A stretch of DNA of 64,000 nucleotides, taken from assembly GCF_023065955.2 (NCBI RefSeq), contig NW_026622897.1, forward strand, positions 8,375,001 to 8,439,000, written 5' to 3'. Source of the stretch: Ursus arctos (lineage: Eukaryota; Chordata; Mammalia; Carnivora; Ursidae). Every line of letters begins with the position of its first letter. The stretch's first letter is position 1. The translations under genes and the position numbers were made by a program. The notes beneath the pieces were generated by a model. The model searched no databases. It was not told the DNA's origin and saw nothing but the letters and a program-made list of their open reading frames with translations. Below are positions 11,787 to 23,700 of this stretch, piece by piece.

Positions 11787-14700
11787 ATTGGGGGGGTGTT
11801 ATAAATAAGTAAATAAATATTTTAAAATATATAGATAGATATAGATATATAAAATGTGCATTATATATTTATTCTTATATACCTAGGAAAGGATGTGGTC
11901 AAGTGCTTAGCTAGTCCTGGCAGGTAGTAAGCACTCAGTAGTTGGTAGTGACTGTCTTCTTTGCACCTGGCCTATGCCTGTCACACACAGCTACTCTCAA
12001 ACATGCTCTCCCACCCAGCCCCATCTCCTGGGCTCTAACACCTGTATTTTGCCAACTGGCTGTAGAACATCTTTACTCTGATGGCTTCAAAAAGCTCAGA
12101 CTCTTGTTCAAAACTGAACTATTTGCTCTTCACATTTTCTCCATCTCAGTGAAAGCAAATTATCCCTCAGGTATGACTTTTTGGACCTTCCCTTTTTGTC
12201 ACTGCTTTTATCCTATCAGTCACCTGACTTGTATCTGGAATTTGTCCTTTTCTTTTCTTTATTTTTTTTTAAAGATCTTATTTATTTATTTGACAGAGAG
12301 AGAGACAGCCAGCGAGAGAGGGAACACAAGCAGGGGGAGTGGGAGAGGAAGAAGCAGGCTCCCAGTGGAGCAGGGAGCCCGATGCGGGGCTCGATCCCAG
12401 GACTCTGGGATCATGCCCTGAGCCGAAGGCAGACGCTTAACGACTGAGCCACCCAGGCGCCCTTGGAATTTGTCCTTTTCTAATGATACTGCTTCAGTTC
12501 AGGTTCTCATAATCTCTCACTTGAATTATTGCCTGGTGTCCTCATTGTTTTCTCCCAATCTGGACGGGATCTATCCTGTGTTCTACTGCGTGTCCAGAGT
12601 GACCTTTCTAAGATGCAGGTCTCACTGTTTCACTCTTCTGTTTCAAAACTCCACATGTTGCTGTTGAAGGTCTTTGAGCTGTAAATCTAAGTGCAGATAG
12701 GTCTTGTGCTGACCTATTTCTCCACCATCATCGCCAGCCACTAAAAGCTCTGCCCACACAGGAATTTTTAACTGGCTGTTCCTCCAGGGTACCATATGCC
12801 TTCACTGCTTGCTCTGCTCTCCTCTCCTCTCTTCCCTTCTCTTCTCCTCCCTTCCCTTCTCTCTTCTCTTCTCTTCTCTTCTCTTCTCTCTTTTCTTTTC
12901 TTTTCTTTTCTTTTCTTTTCTTTTCTTTACTTTTGTTTTCCTTTCCTTTTCCACCACCGCTCCCTAGGATGCCCTTCTCCAACTGGCAAACATCCTTAGG
13001 GAACCAGAGGAACATCTCGTTTCCTCTAGACCCTTCCCTGATCCTCACGTCCTTCCATCCTGTTGCTTCTTATGTGCACAGACAGCATTTGTTAATATTT
13101 CTCTATTGCCACCGTAATTACTTTGTATCACAGTTATTTATGTGCCTGTAAGTGCGGGACTTGGCACAATTCCTAGCAATGTTGGTTGATTTGAATAAAT
13201 GAATGCATGAAATGATACCATCTAGAAGGATCTTGTGAGATGGGATTTAACAAGTGAAATTTGTTATAGGTAAATATGGATCAAGAAGATCTGTTTTATA
13301 AGAATCACGATGGAAGAGTTTGGTTTAACAGCAGAATGTGTTAAAAGTTATGTCAACCAAAAATTATTTTAGTTGACAGCTCAGTGTGAGTCAACAATGT
13401 AACGTGGTAACAAAAAAAAAAAAAAAAAAAAAGAAAGAAAGAAAGAAAGAAAAAGAAGAAGAGGAGGAGGAAGGGGAGGAGGAGGGAGGGGGAGGAGGAA
13501 AGACTATGAACTATTTTGGATGGAGAAGCTGAGTGTCTGGTTTTACCCCTAGAGTATTGTGTGTGGTTCTAGGTATCATGGTTTTAGAGGAACTTAGGCC
13601 AGAATAGCAACAATTCTTGAAACTATTTTGTTTTTAAGACTTCTTGAAAAATTATCAAAGTAGACAAACTGCTAGTTAATACGACGAAGAAGAAAAAGGG
13701 AGAAAGCACAAATATACAAAGTAAGAAGTGACAACGGAGAAGTAACCATTGAAACAAAAAATTGTAAGAGTCTTTGCAAGTCTGCGAACACATTTTAAAA
13801 CTTTGCTGAAATGGATAATTTCCTAGGGAAATGCTGATGACCCAAATTGAAAGGGACAGAAAATTCAAATGGATCATTTTCTATGGAAGAAAGAGAGAAT
13901 CCTATTAAGAAGCTATCTCTCAAAAAAACTACCAGTTCCAGATTATTTCATAGAGGAATTCTACCAAAGTGCCGCATTTTACCAGATAGTTCCAATGCTC
14001 TATGTATTATTTCAGAGCATTGAAAAGGAAGAGAAACTTCCTACCTCTTTTTAAAAAGCAAATATAGGGGCGCCTGGGTGGCACAGCGGTTAAGCGTCTG
14101 CCTTCGGCTCAGGGCGTGATCCTGGCGTTATGGGATTGAGCCCCACATCAGGCTCCTCTGCTATGAGCCTGCTTCTTCCTTTCCCACTCCCCCTGCTTGT
14201 GTTCCCTCTCTCGCTGGCTGTCTCTCTCTCTGTCAAATAAATAAATAAAATCTTTTAAAAAAAATTTAAAAAAAAATAGAAAGCAAATATAATATTGATG
14301 CCTAAACATGATAAAGACAGTGCAAAAAGGGAAACTACAGACTAATATTTATGAATACCCATGAAAAAGTACCATACATATAGTATTAACATAGCACTAA
14401 TAGAATCCAACATTAAACATATAATTCACTATCATCAGGTGGGGTTCATTCCAAGAATGCAAGGTAGGTTTATTATTAGGAAATCCATTAGTATCATATA
14501 CCATGTTAATAGGTCTCAGGAGAAGTAATCATGGGATTATCTCAATAAAGGCTGACGGACCTTTTATTGAAATTCAACATCCATTCCTCATAAAACAGTC
14601 AAGAAATTAAGACTTGATGGATATACTTAACATGATAAAATATATATACCTTAGTCCTAAAACCAGTAACTTCCTAAATTGGGAAACACTGAAAGAATTT

Positions 14701-17700
14701 TTCTCTAAGTCTAGAAACAAGGGCAGGATGCCCACTCTCTGTTGTACTTTGTATCAGAGGTATTAGCCAGCACAATTAAACTAGAAAATTTGGTTAGAGG
14801 CACAAGGCTTAGTAATGAAATAAAACTATTTATTTTTGCAGACATAGTAATAATCCTGGAAATCGAAGAGATTAGTGATAAAACTCAAACAACAAAAGAT
14901 AAGGTAAGAGGATATAAAATTAACACACAGAAATCAACAGCTTTATATACCCAAAAAGTAGCCAATTAGAGACCGTAATGGTAGAGGAAAGCTCATTTGC
15001 AATTGCAGCAAGGAAGATTGAGTACTTAGAAATGAACCTAAGGGGAGATGTGTAAAACCTACAGGAGGAAAACTTTAAAACACTCCTGGAAGAAAAATTT
15101 GAACAAAGGAAACAACATCCCCTGTTCTTGAGTAGGCTGATTTAACACCGTAAAGGTGACAGGTCTCCCTAAATTAATTTATAAATGTAATATAATCCCA
15201 ATAAAAATGCCAACAGGCTTTTTTAGGAGGTTAGGTAAAAATAACAAAATACGCATGGAGAAATAAATAGGCAAGAGTAGTCAAGAGAACACTAAAAAAG
15301 GAAATTTTCAGGGGGCAGGGACTAGCCTTACTGGGCATTAAAATGTACTGTAAAGCCTCTATAATTAAAATGTTTTGCATGAGTAAACAAATATATGAGT
15401 GATGTAGGATGCAAAGCCCATAAACAGACCCAAGGACTTATGGAAATTTAGTATAGGACAAAGGTAGCATCTCGGACCACCGGGGTAGAGAGGCAGTTTT
15501 AAATGGTTCTAGAACAACTGGGTAGCTGTTTGAAAAAGATGAATTAGATTTGTTTCTTATATAATACACAAGAATAGACTCCAAATGGATCAGGGATCTA
15601 AATGTAAAAAATGAAACCATACAAGAACTAGAAAAAAACAGGTGGATTCTTCTTTCACCTCAGTGAAGGGAAAGCTTTCTAACCATGACTCAGAATTCAG
15701 AGACAATATAATAAATGATCAATAATGTGATTATATAAAAATAGAAACTCTTTCATGGCCAAAAAGACAATATAAGTAAAGTCAAAAGACAACTGACAAA
15801 ACAAATATCTGTGACACATGTCAAAGACAAAAGGGTGACATTGCTAAGATGTAAAAACTTAAAAATGGAAGGACAAAGGACCAAAACTTTGAAAGAAAAA
15901 TGAGAAAAAGACAATTCATTTAGATATGAAAAAAGTGATAAAAGGTAAAAGATATAAAATGGGTTATTAAACCTACAAAAAGAGGGTTTTTAAAAAAGAT
16001 TTTATTTATTTATTTGAGAGAGAGAGAATATGGCGGGGGCAGAGGGAGAGGGAGAGGCAGACTCCCTGCTGAACAGGGAGTCCGACGCGGGGCTCCATCA
16101 CAGGACCCTGAGATCATGACCTGAGCTGAAGGCAGATGCTGTTTTTTTTTTTTAATGTTTTTTTATTATATTATGTTAGTCACCATACAGTACATCCCCG
16201 GTTTCCGATGTAAAGTTCGATGATTCATTAGTTGTGTATAACACCCAGTGCACCATGCAATACGTGCCCTCCTTACTACCCATCACCAGCCTATCCCATT
16301 CCCCCACCCCCTCCCCTCTGAAGCCCTCAGTTTGTTTCTCATAGTCCATAGTCTCTCATGCTTCATTCCCCCTTCTGATTACCCCCCTTTCTTTATCCCT
16401 TTTTTCCCTACAGACCTTCCTAGCTCTTATGTTCCATAGATGAGAGAAATCATATGATAATTGTCTTTCTCTGCTTGACGTATTTCACTTAGCATTATCT
16501 CCTCCAGGGCTGTCCATGTTGCAGCAAATGTTGAGAATTCGTTCTTTCTGATAGCTGAGTAATATTCCATTGTATATATAGACCACAATTGAAGGCAGAT
16601 GCTTAACCCACTGAGCCACCCAGGCGCCCCTACAAAAACAGGTTTAAACTTGAAAGAACTGAAAATTAAAACAACACTAAGATACAATTTCTCACTTATC
16701 CCATGGGCAAGAATTGCAAGTACGACAACATTCTGCTGGAAAAGCTGTGGAGAAGTGTGCTCTCATGCATTCCTTTGGGAACGCAAACAGATACAGCCCT
16801 TTAGGCAGGGAATTTGGCAATATCTGATTAAATTATCCACCTACTTGCCTTTTGATCCAGCAGTTCGGCTTCTTGGAATCTACCCTGAAAGTAGACCGGT
16901 ATCAACATGAAAAAAACACATGCAAAAGGTCACTCGTTGCAGCATTGTTTGTAATTGCAAAGCTTTGGAAAAACCCTAAATGCCCACATACAGGAGAACG
17001 GTTGAATAAATTATGGCATATCCACATAATGGATTACAGTAGCTGTAAAAATGAATAAGGAAAAGTCTCTAAACCAGTATGGAGTGATTTCCAGAATATA
17101 TTAAGTGAAATGAAGTGAAAAGCACAAGTGCAAAGAGAATGTCAGTGCTGTGCTATATTTCACACAAGAAGGAAAGGAGAAAGTGGAATTCATGAGGTTG
17201 GTTACCTATGGGGTGAATAGGAGGAGGTGGAAAGAATGGAAAGGAGGGGGGTGGCGTAGAAAGAATGATGGGGAGGTGCTGCCTTCCTGACTAGAGTTTT
17301 TGTATAGCTCTGACTTTTAGGATCATGTTAACGTTTCACCTGAGCATCCTCAATGTGGGGAGAACCCACAATGGACTCCTGATCCTAAGAAACAAGCCCA
17401 ACTGTGTTACAAATGAACATAACCACACCGGAGGGGGTGGAGAAGAACAAACCTAGGTGACTTTTGAATCAGTATTTTCACTAACACTGTAAGACTAAAG
17501 ACAAAAAGAACTATGCACAAATATTATATGATGGTTAGTAAATTAATTTTTTACAAGGTATGAGTTAGCAAGTCTGACGCTATTTTATGTGTTCTCTAGG
17601 ATTGAGCAAATATTAGTAAATATATAGTGGAGAGTAAGAGTCAAGTTTCTCACTGGGAGAAAGGAGTTATAATAAAGAAAAAGGACAGGAAGGAGTAAAT

Positions 17701-20700
17701 TCTGTGGGTTGGGTTAGAGGAGGGATCAGTGTAATTTATGCTATAATTCCTGGTATATGTCTCTTTGTGAAGATCAGTAGATATAGACGTGTGTGTGTTT
17801 GTGTGCATGTGCGCACATGCGTGTGTGTGTGTGTGTGTGTATGTACATACATGTATTTCCTACTCTACTACTGAGAGCGCCAAGAATGTTACCCCAGTAA
17901 CAATGAGCACCACTCATGCCCAAATTTTGGTTTCTAAAAGCTATTCTCCAATAAAAAGAACCGGAGGTCCTTTGAGAAATAGCTGATTCCTGAGCTGGGC
18001 AAGGAAAGTACAAGTTGACAAGTGTGGAGTATCTTCTGATGCCAGAAAGTAAGGAAGTGTTCAAAACACATGATCAGCCCTATGATCCAGCAGTCCTACT
18101 TCTAGGTCTATATCCAAGAGAACTGAAAGTGGGATCTTGAAGAGGTGTTTGCACACTCATGTTCGTGTAGCAGTATTCACAATAGCCAAGAGGGGGAAGC
18201 AACCCATGTGTCCATCAACAGATGAATGGATAAGCACTATGTGGTATAGACATACAATTAAATATGATTCAGTCTTAAAAAGGAAGGAAATTCTGACACG
18301 TGCTACAACATGGATGAACCTTGAGGACATATGCTAAGTGAAATAAGCCAATCACAAAAAGACAGTCATACCGTATGATTCCACGTATTTGAGTTATCTA
18401 GAGTTTTCAAATACATAGAAACAGAAAGTAGAATGGTGATTGTCAGGGGCTGAGAGGAGGGGGAGTGGGATTTGTTGTTTAATGCCTACAGGGTTTCAAT
18501 TTTGCAATGTGAAAAAGATCTGTAAATTCATTGCACAACAGTGTGAATATACTTAACATTACTGAACTGTACACTTAAAAATAGTTGAGATAACAAATTT
18601 TGTGTTATGTGTTTTTAGCACAATTTTTAAAAAAGTGGAACATATGAAAACGATACAGAAACCAACATTTGTCCCAATTTGAGCAGCAAAATAAATAATA
18701 GTAATGGATTAATATAATAAATAAAAGCGAAATAAATACCCATGAGCCCATACTGACATAAATAGGTTGATACGGGGAGAAGGGAGAGCTAGCCTCTTTA
18801 TATTAGGAATTCCAATTAATAACTGTAGAAGGAATGATGGAATTAGAAAATCATCATTTGGGAAACATCATAGTAATCAATCAGGAAAGAAAAATCGATG
18901 TTCAATTTAAAATAAGTAAAGTGATGATGCGAAAAAGGATATTTTCATAGTCTCAAAGCACTTTCCCACAAGATACTTACCAATTACAAGGGGAAAATGG
19001 CAACTTTTACAGTAGGAAAACCTGGCAGACACTACCTTAACCATTTGATCACAATTAATTAATTAAATGGCATCATGTGCCTGTTGATATGATGCACTGA
19101 GAAGGGTGTAGTATGACTTCTGTGTTATTCTTGCCCAAAATCCATAACCTGAATTTAATCAGTAAGAAACTTCAGACAAACCCAAATTGAGGGACACTGT
19201 AGAGAATAACTGGGTAATATTCTTCAAAATTATCAAGATCATGAAAGACAGAGAAAGACTTAGCAACTGTCCCAGATTGGAGGAGACCAACAAGATTTGA
19301 CGGCTAAACTTAAGTGTGAGATCTTGGACAGTAAAAGGACAGTGGGACAATTGGTGAAATTTGAATAAGGTCTGGAGATTAGTTAATGGTATTGTGTTAG
19401 TGTAAATGACCTGTTCTGATCTTGTACTATGGTTCTGTAAGATGTAAACATTTGGGGAAGCTAGGGAATGGGTATTGGGGAATTCTCTGTACCATTTTTG
19501 CCACTTTCATGTAAGTATGAAATTATTTCAAAATGAACAGTTAATAAAATAAAAATAATAGGGGTTTTGAATAAGCCCCTAGTGTGGGTTGTCAGTGTTT
19601 TCTGGCAGCCAAGGAAGGAAAGAAGAAGGAAAGAAAAAAAAAAGAGAAATGTCTAGAATGAGGAATCTTCATGTCTCCTTTTATACCCAGAGTATTGTGT
19701 TAGGTTCTAGATGTCTTGGTTTCAGAGCATTTAGACAGGAGATCAATAATACTTGAAACCATTTTATGTCAGGGATGTTGACCTTGGCTTGCAACTCTGG
19801 ATGTACGTAGGAGCACTTAAGGAATATTGATATATATACCTGGGCCCTACCCTCAGAAGTTCCAGCTGGTCTGCGGTGGGCCCCAGACTGAAGTATTTTT
19901 AAAAAGCTTCGCCAGTGCTTCTGATGGGTAATCAGGGTTTAGGGAACCCCTTGGTTAAGGGAACTGGAGCTTTTAGCTAGGAGAAGACTCACGTTAGCTC
20001 TACAAGAATCATATGAGGGAACTTGGGAAAATAAAGCTAAATTATACCCCCTGGAGAGAATTCAATGGGGTGATGTCTACGTGTCTTGTATTTTTTAAAA
20101 GCTTCCCTTGTGATCTTGATGCACAACCAGGGATGGGAACAGTGCTTCTCAAACTTTAACGTGCATATGAATCACTAGGAGATCTGTTTAACGTGTGGAT
20201 CCTGGGTAGGAGCCTGAGAATCTGCATTTCTGATGGACTCCCAGGTGCTGCTGGTGCTGCTGGCCTGTGGGCCATACTTGGAGTAGTAGAGAGCTACTTA
20301 GTGTAGATTATTACTCAAGAGACCCAAGCATTGGATGTGGGGGAGAAACTGGTTTAGACGAAGGTGTCTTCCATTCTGAGAGTTTGAGGGAGATTCACTG
20401 AAACCTTGGGGATGCCTTTATTTAAGTGATAGTGTGGTCCAATGAAAAGAACATTGGCTTGGAGTTAGAATTTCATGGTCACGGTTCACTGTTTGGGTGA
20501 CCTGGAACAAGTTATTTCACCTTTTTTGAGTCTCAGTTTCCAGTTAGCAAAAAAGATACAGTAAAATCTTCCTGGCAGATTAGCATTAGGAAAAATGTGT
20601 TCATGGGACCTAGCAGAGGGGCACTTGGCTGGCCCAGTCAGTGGAGCGTGTGACTCTTGATCTTGGGGTTGTAGGTTCTAGCCCCAAATTGGGCATAGAG

Positions 20701-23700
20701 TTTCCTTTACGGAATGAAGGAAGGAAGGAAGGAAGGAAGGAAGGAAGGAAGGAAGGAAGGAAGGAAGGAAGGAAGGAAGGGGGGAAGGGAGAACTTAGTA
20801 TAACTCTTGACACAGAGTAGGTGTTCAGAACAGTGGTGACTATTATTATCATTAATGCTGTAGAATCCTTTTTTGTTGAAAGACCAGAGCTGAGATTAAT
20901 GTGGATGAAAAGTACTGTTAGAACCTCTGATCAGTTTTGCACCAGACAGAACTTCTATTCAATAGCCAACGGAAGGCTGTGGTTACTCAAGTAGAAATGA
21001 TCTTGACCTAACGTAAACCATTTGTTCTTGTCTGCCCCTGCGTTATTCATTTTTGCAGTCATTTTAAGTCTCGGCCCGAGGAAATGTGACAAATGATTCA
21101 CCAACTCAAATATTTGTCATACTCCTGTTACTCTAAAGTCCAATAATTCTTTTTTTTTTTTTAATATTTGACAGAGAGAGAGAGAGACAGCCAGCGAGAG
21201 AGGGAACACAGGCAGGGGGAGTGGGAGAGGAAGAAGCAGGCTCCCAGCGGAGGAGCCTGATGTGGGGCTCGATTCCAGGACCCCAGGATCACGCCCTGAG
21301 CCAAAGGCAGACACTTAACGACTGAGACACCCAGGCGCCCCTAAAGTCCAATAATTCTAAACTGTTGTCACTCCCCGCATAGAGCATAGTTCATACCTGA
21401 GCTCCTTTGAGCTCACTGTCCCCTTTGCCACTCCTCCCCAATCCCCAAAGTGTGGGCTCAGGTTGGGCTGGTGCTCTCAGAGCCCTATGTGACATAGGAC
21501 ATCCTCAAGGAGAGGATGTGAGAGCTGAAGTGTGTGAGGGTCAGGGAAGGCTTCCTGGAAAAGGTGATGCTTGAGCTGAGCCTTAAGAGGAAGCATCAGG
21601 CTCAGGGAGGGAGAGTGGCTGGAAAGCTCGGTGCGTTTGGAGCACTGAGATGGTTTGGACGAACTGAAATGTGGCAGGCAAACGGGAGGGTAGTGAGGAA
21701 AGCTGGAAGAGGGGTAGCAGCCAGCAAATGAGACTAAATGCAGCGAAGGAGGTTGGATTTTATCCAGCCAGTGAAGGAAGCCAGTGAGGGATCTGAAGCA
21801 GGAATTTGTGGAGGGTGGGTTGAAGGTGTTATTAGGTAAGGGAAATTGGTTAGGAGGTTTTTTTTAAATTATTTAAATTCAGTTGGCCAACATATAGTAC
21901 ATCATTAGTTTCAGATATAGAGTTCAGTAATTTATCAGTTGCGTGTAACACCCAGTGCTCATCACATCATGTGCCCTCCTTCGTGCCCATCACCCAGTTC
22001 CCCCATCCCCCCACCCACCTCCCCTCCAGCAACCCTGTTTCTTAGAGTTAAGAGCCTCTCATGGTTTTTCTCTCTCTCTGATGACTTCCCATTCAGTATT
22101 CCCTCCCCTCCCCTATGACCTTCTGTGCTGTTTCTTACATTCCACGTGAGTGAAACCATATGACAATTATCTTTTTCTGATTGATTTATTTCTTTCAGCA
22201 TAATACTCTCCAGTTCCATTCATGTCAGTGTAAATGGTAAGTATTTATCCTTTCTGATGGCTGAGTAACATCCCATTATATATATATATGTACCACATCT
22301 TCTTTATCCATTCATCTGTCCATGGCCATCTTGGCTCTTTCCACAGTTTAGCTACTGTGGACATTGCTGCTATAAACATTGGGGTGCAGGTGCCCCTTCA
22401 GATCACTACATTTTTATCTTTGGAATAAATACCTAGTAGTGCAATTGCTGGGTCATAGGGTAGCTCTATCTTTAACTCCCTGAGGAACCATACTGTTTTC
22501 CAGAGTGGCTGTACCAGCTTGCATTCCCACCAACAGTGTAAGAGGGCTCCCCTTTCTCTGCATCCTTGCCAACATCTGTTGTTTCCTGAATTGCTAATCT
22601 TAGCCATTCTGACTGGTATGAGGTGGTATCTCATTGTGGTTTTGATTTGTATTTCTCTGATGCAAAGTGATGTTTAGCATTTTTTCTTGGGTCTGTTGGC
22701 CATTTGTATGTCTTCTTTGGAGAAGTGTCTGTTCGTGTCTTCTGCCCATTTCTTGACTGGATTATTTGTTTTTTGGATATTGAGCTTGATAAGTTCTTTA
22801 TGGATCTTAGATACTAGCCCTTTACCTGATATGTCATTTGCAGATATCTTCTCCCATTCGTTGCATTTTAGTTTTATTGATTGTTTCCTTTGCTGTGCAG
22901 AAGCTTTTTTTCTTGATGAAGTCCCAATAGTTCATTTTTGCTTTTGTTTCCCTTGCCTTTGGAGACGTGTCTAGCAAGAAGTTGCTGCGGCCGAGGTTGG
23001 AAAGGTTGCTGCCTGTGTTCTCTAGGATTTTGATGGATTCCTGTCTCGCATTTAGGTCTTTCGCCCATTTTGAATTTATCTTTGTGTACGGTGTAAGAAA
23101 GTGGTCCAGTTTCATTCTTCTACATGTGGCTGTCCAGTTTTCCCAACACCATTTGTTGAAGAGACTGTCCTTTTTCCATTGGATATTCTTTTGGTTAGGA
23201 GTTTTATATGTAAGCCAGGTAGTCGGATCCCAGCTGTTACCCTTCATGGCTTTTTCGGTCTTAACTCCTTTTCCCCAGAGCAGAGTGGTTTACTACAGAG
23301 GTGCCCTTTTGCCTGACTGGTCTGCCGCCCGCGGTGCTGTGGCTGTGCAGTAGGGGAGAAGGAGCAGAGCCTGCGCGGAAATCTGGCCCACATCAGGCAG
23401 AAGGTGCAGCCACCCCTATTCTGCGGAGTGAGTTGGGTAGCGTGAAGCCCTTGGTCAATACTTGGACCACATTTACTGTGTTTCAATACCATGTCTGTTC
23501 TGTCCTCGCTGGGGACATTGGGGGAGTTACATAACTTCTCTGAACTTTATCCAGAGAACTTTATCTGTGAAATTATCCAAGAGAGGACACTGACCCTTCA
23601 GTGCTTTTGTGAGAATTAATTAAATGGTGATAATGATGAAAATAATAATGACATCACCTGTGTGGCAGGTCCTGTTTCAGGTACATTTATTATACAGTAA

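Larger units (their letters stand above)
12000..13215 (+). mobile_element. L2 LINE fragment, split by a SINE and a pyrimidine tract
   Basis: L2-like text before the SINE (CCAACTGGCTGTAGAACATC), after it (TCACTTGAATTATTGCCTGG, GTGTCCAGAGTGACCTTTCT) and after the tract, ending in TTGGCACAATTCCTAGCAAT and GAATAAATGAATG, the L2 3' end. Boundaries approximate. Confidence 0.7.
13640..17330 (+). mobile_element. Old L1 (L1M type), ORF2 and 3' remnants, interrupted
   Basis: Stretches such as GAATTCTACCAAAGTGCCGC, GTGGGGTTCATTCCAAGAAT, AGCCAGCACAATTAAACTAG, GAATAGACTCCAAATGGATC and CTTTTGATCCAGCAGTTCGG follow the order of L1 ORF2 (reverse transcriptase onward) on this strand. It is broken by many stops and by two younger insertions (14067-14279 and 15986-16629). 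A decayed remnant with no coding capacity; its 3' UTR probably continues toward 19.56 kb. Confidence 0.8.
20425..20860 (-). mobile_element. MIR split by a short SINE and a GGAA repeat
   Basis: MIR text on the reverse strand (GGGTGACCTGGAACAAGTTA, TGAGTCTCAGTTTCCAG) stops near 20611 and resumes near 20791 with GACACAGAGTAGGTGTTCAG. The interruption is a SINE with expanded tail. Confidence 0.7.

Noticed and set aside
14067..14150. tRNA-like sequence with A- and B-box-like motifs, repeated many times in the window
   Set aside because: These are tRNA-Lys-derived SINE heads with long A-rich tails and target duplications, not tRNA genes.
20610..20852. Repeated FLPS-coding frame on the minus strand
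   Set aside because: It is a translation of the GGAA microsatellite.
22398..23247. Minus-strand open frames with real protein similarity
   Set aside because: They are broken pieces of L1 ORF2 within a 5'-truncated insertion, not host genes.
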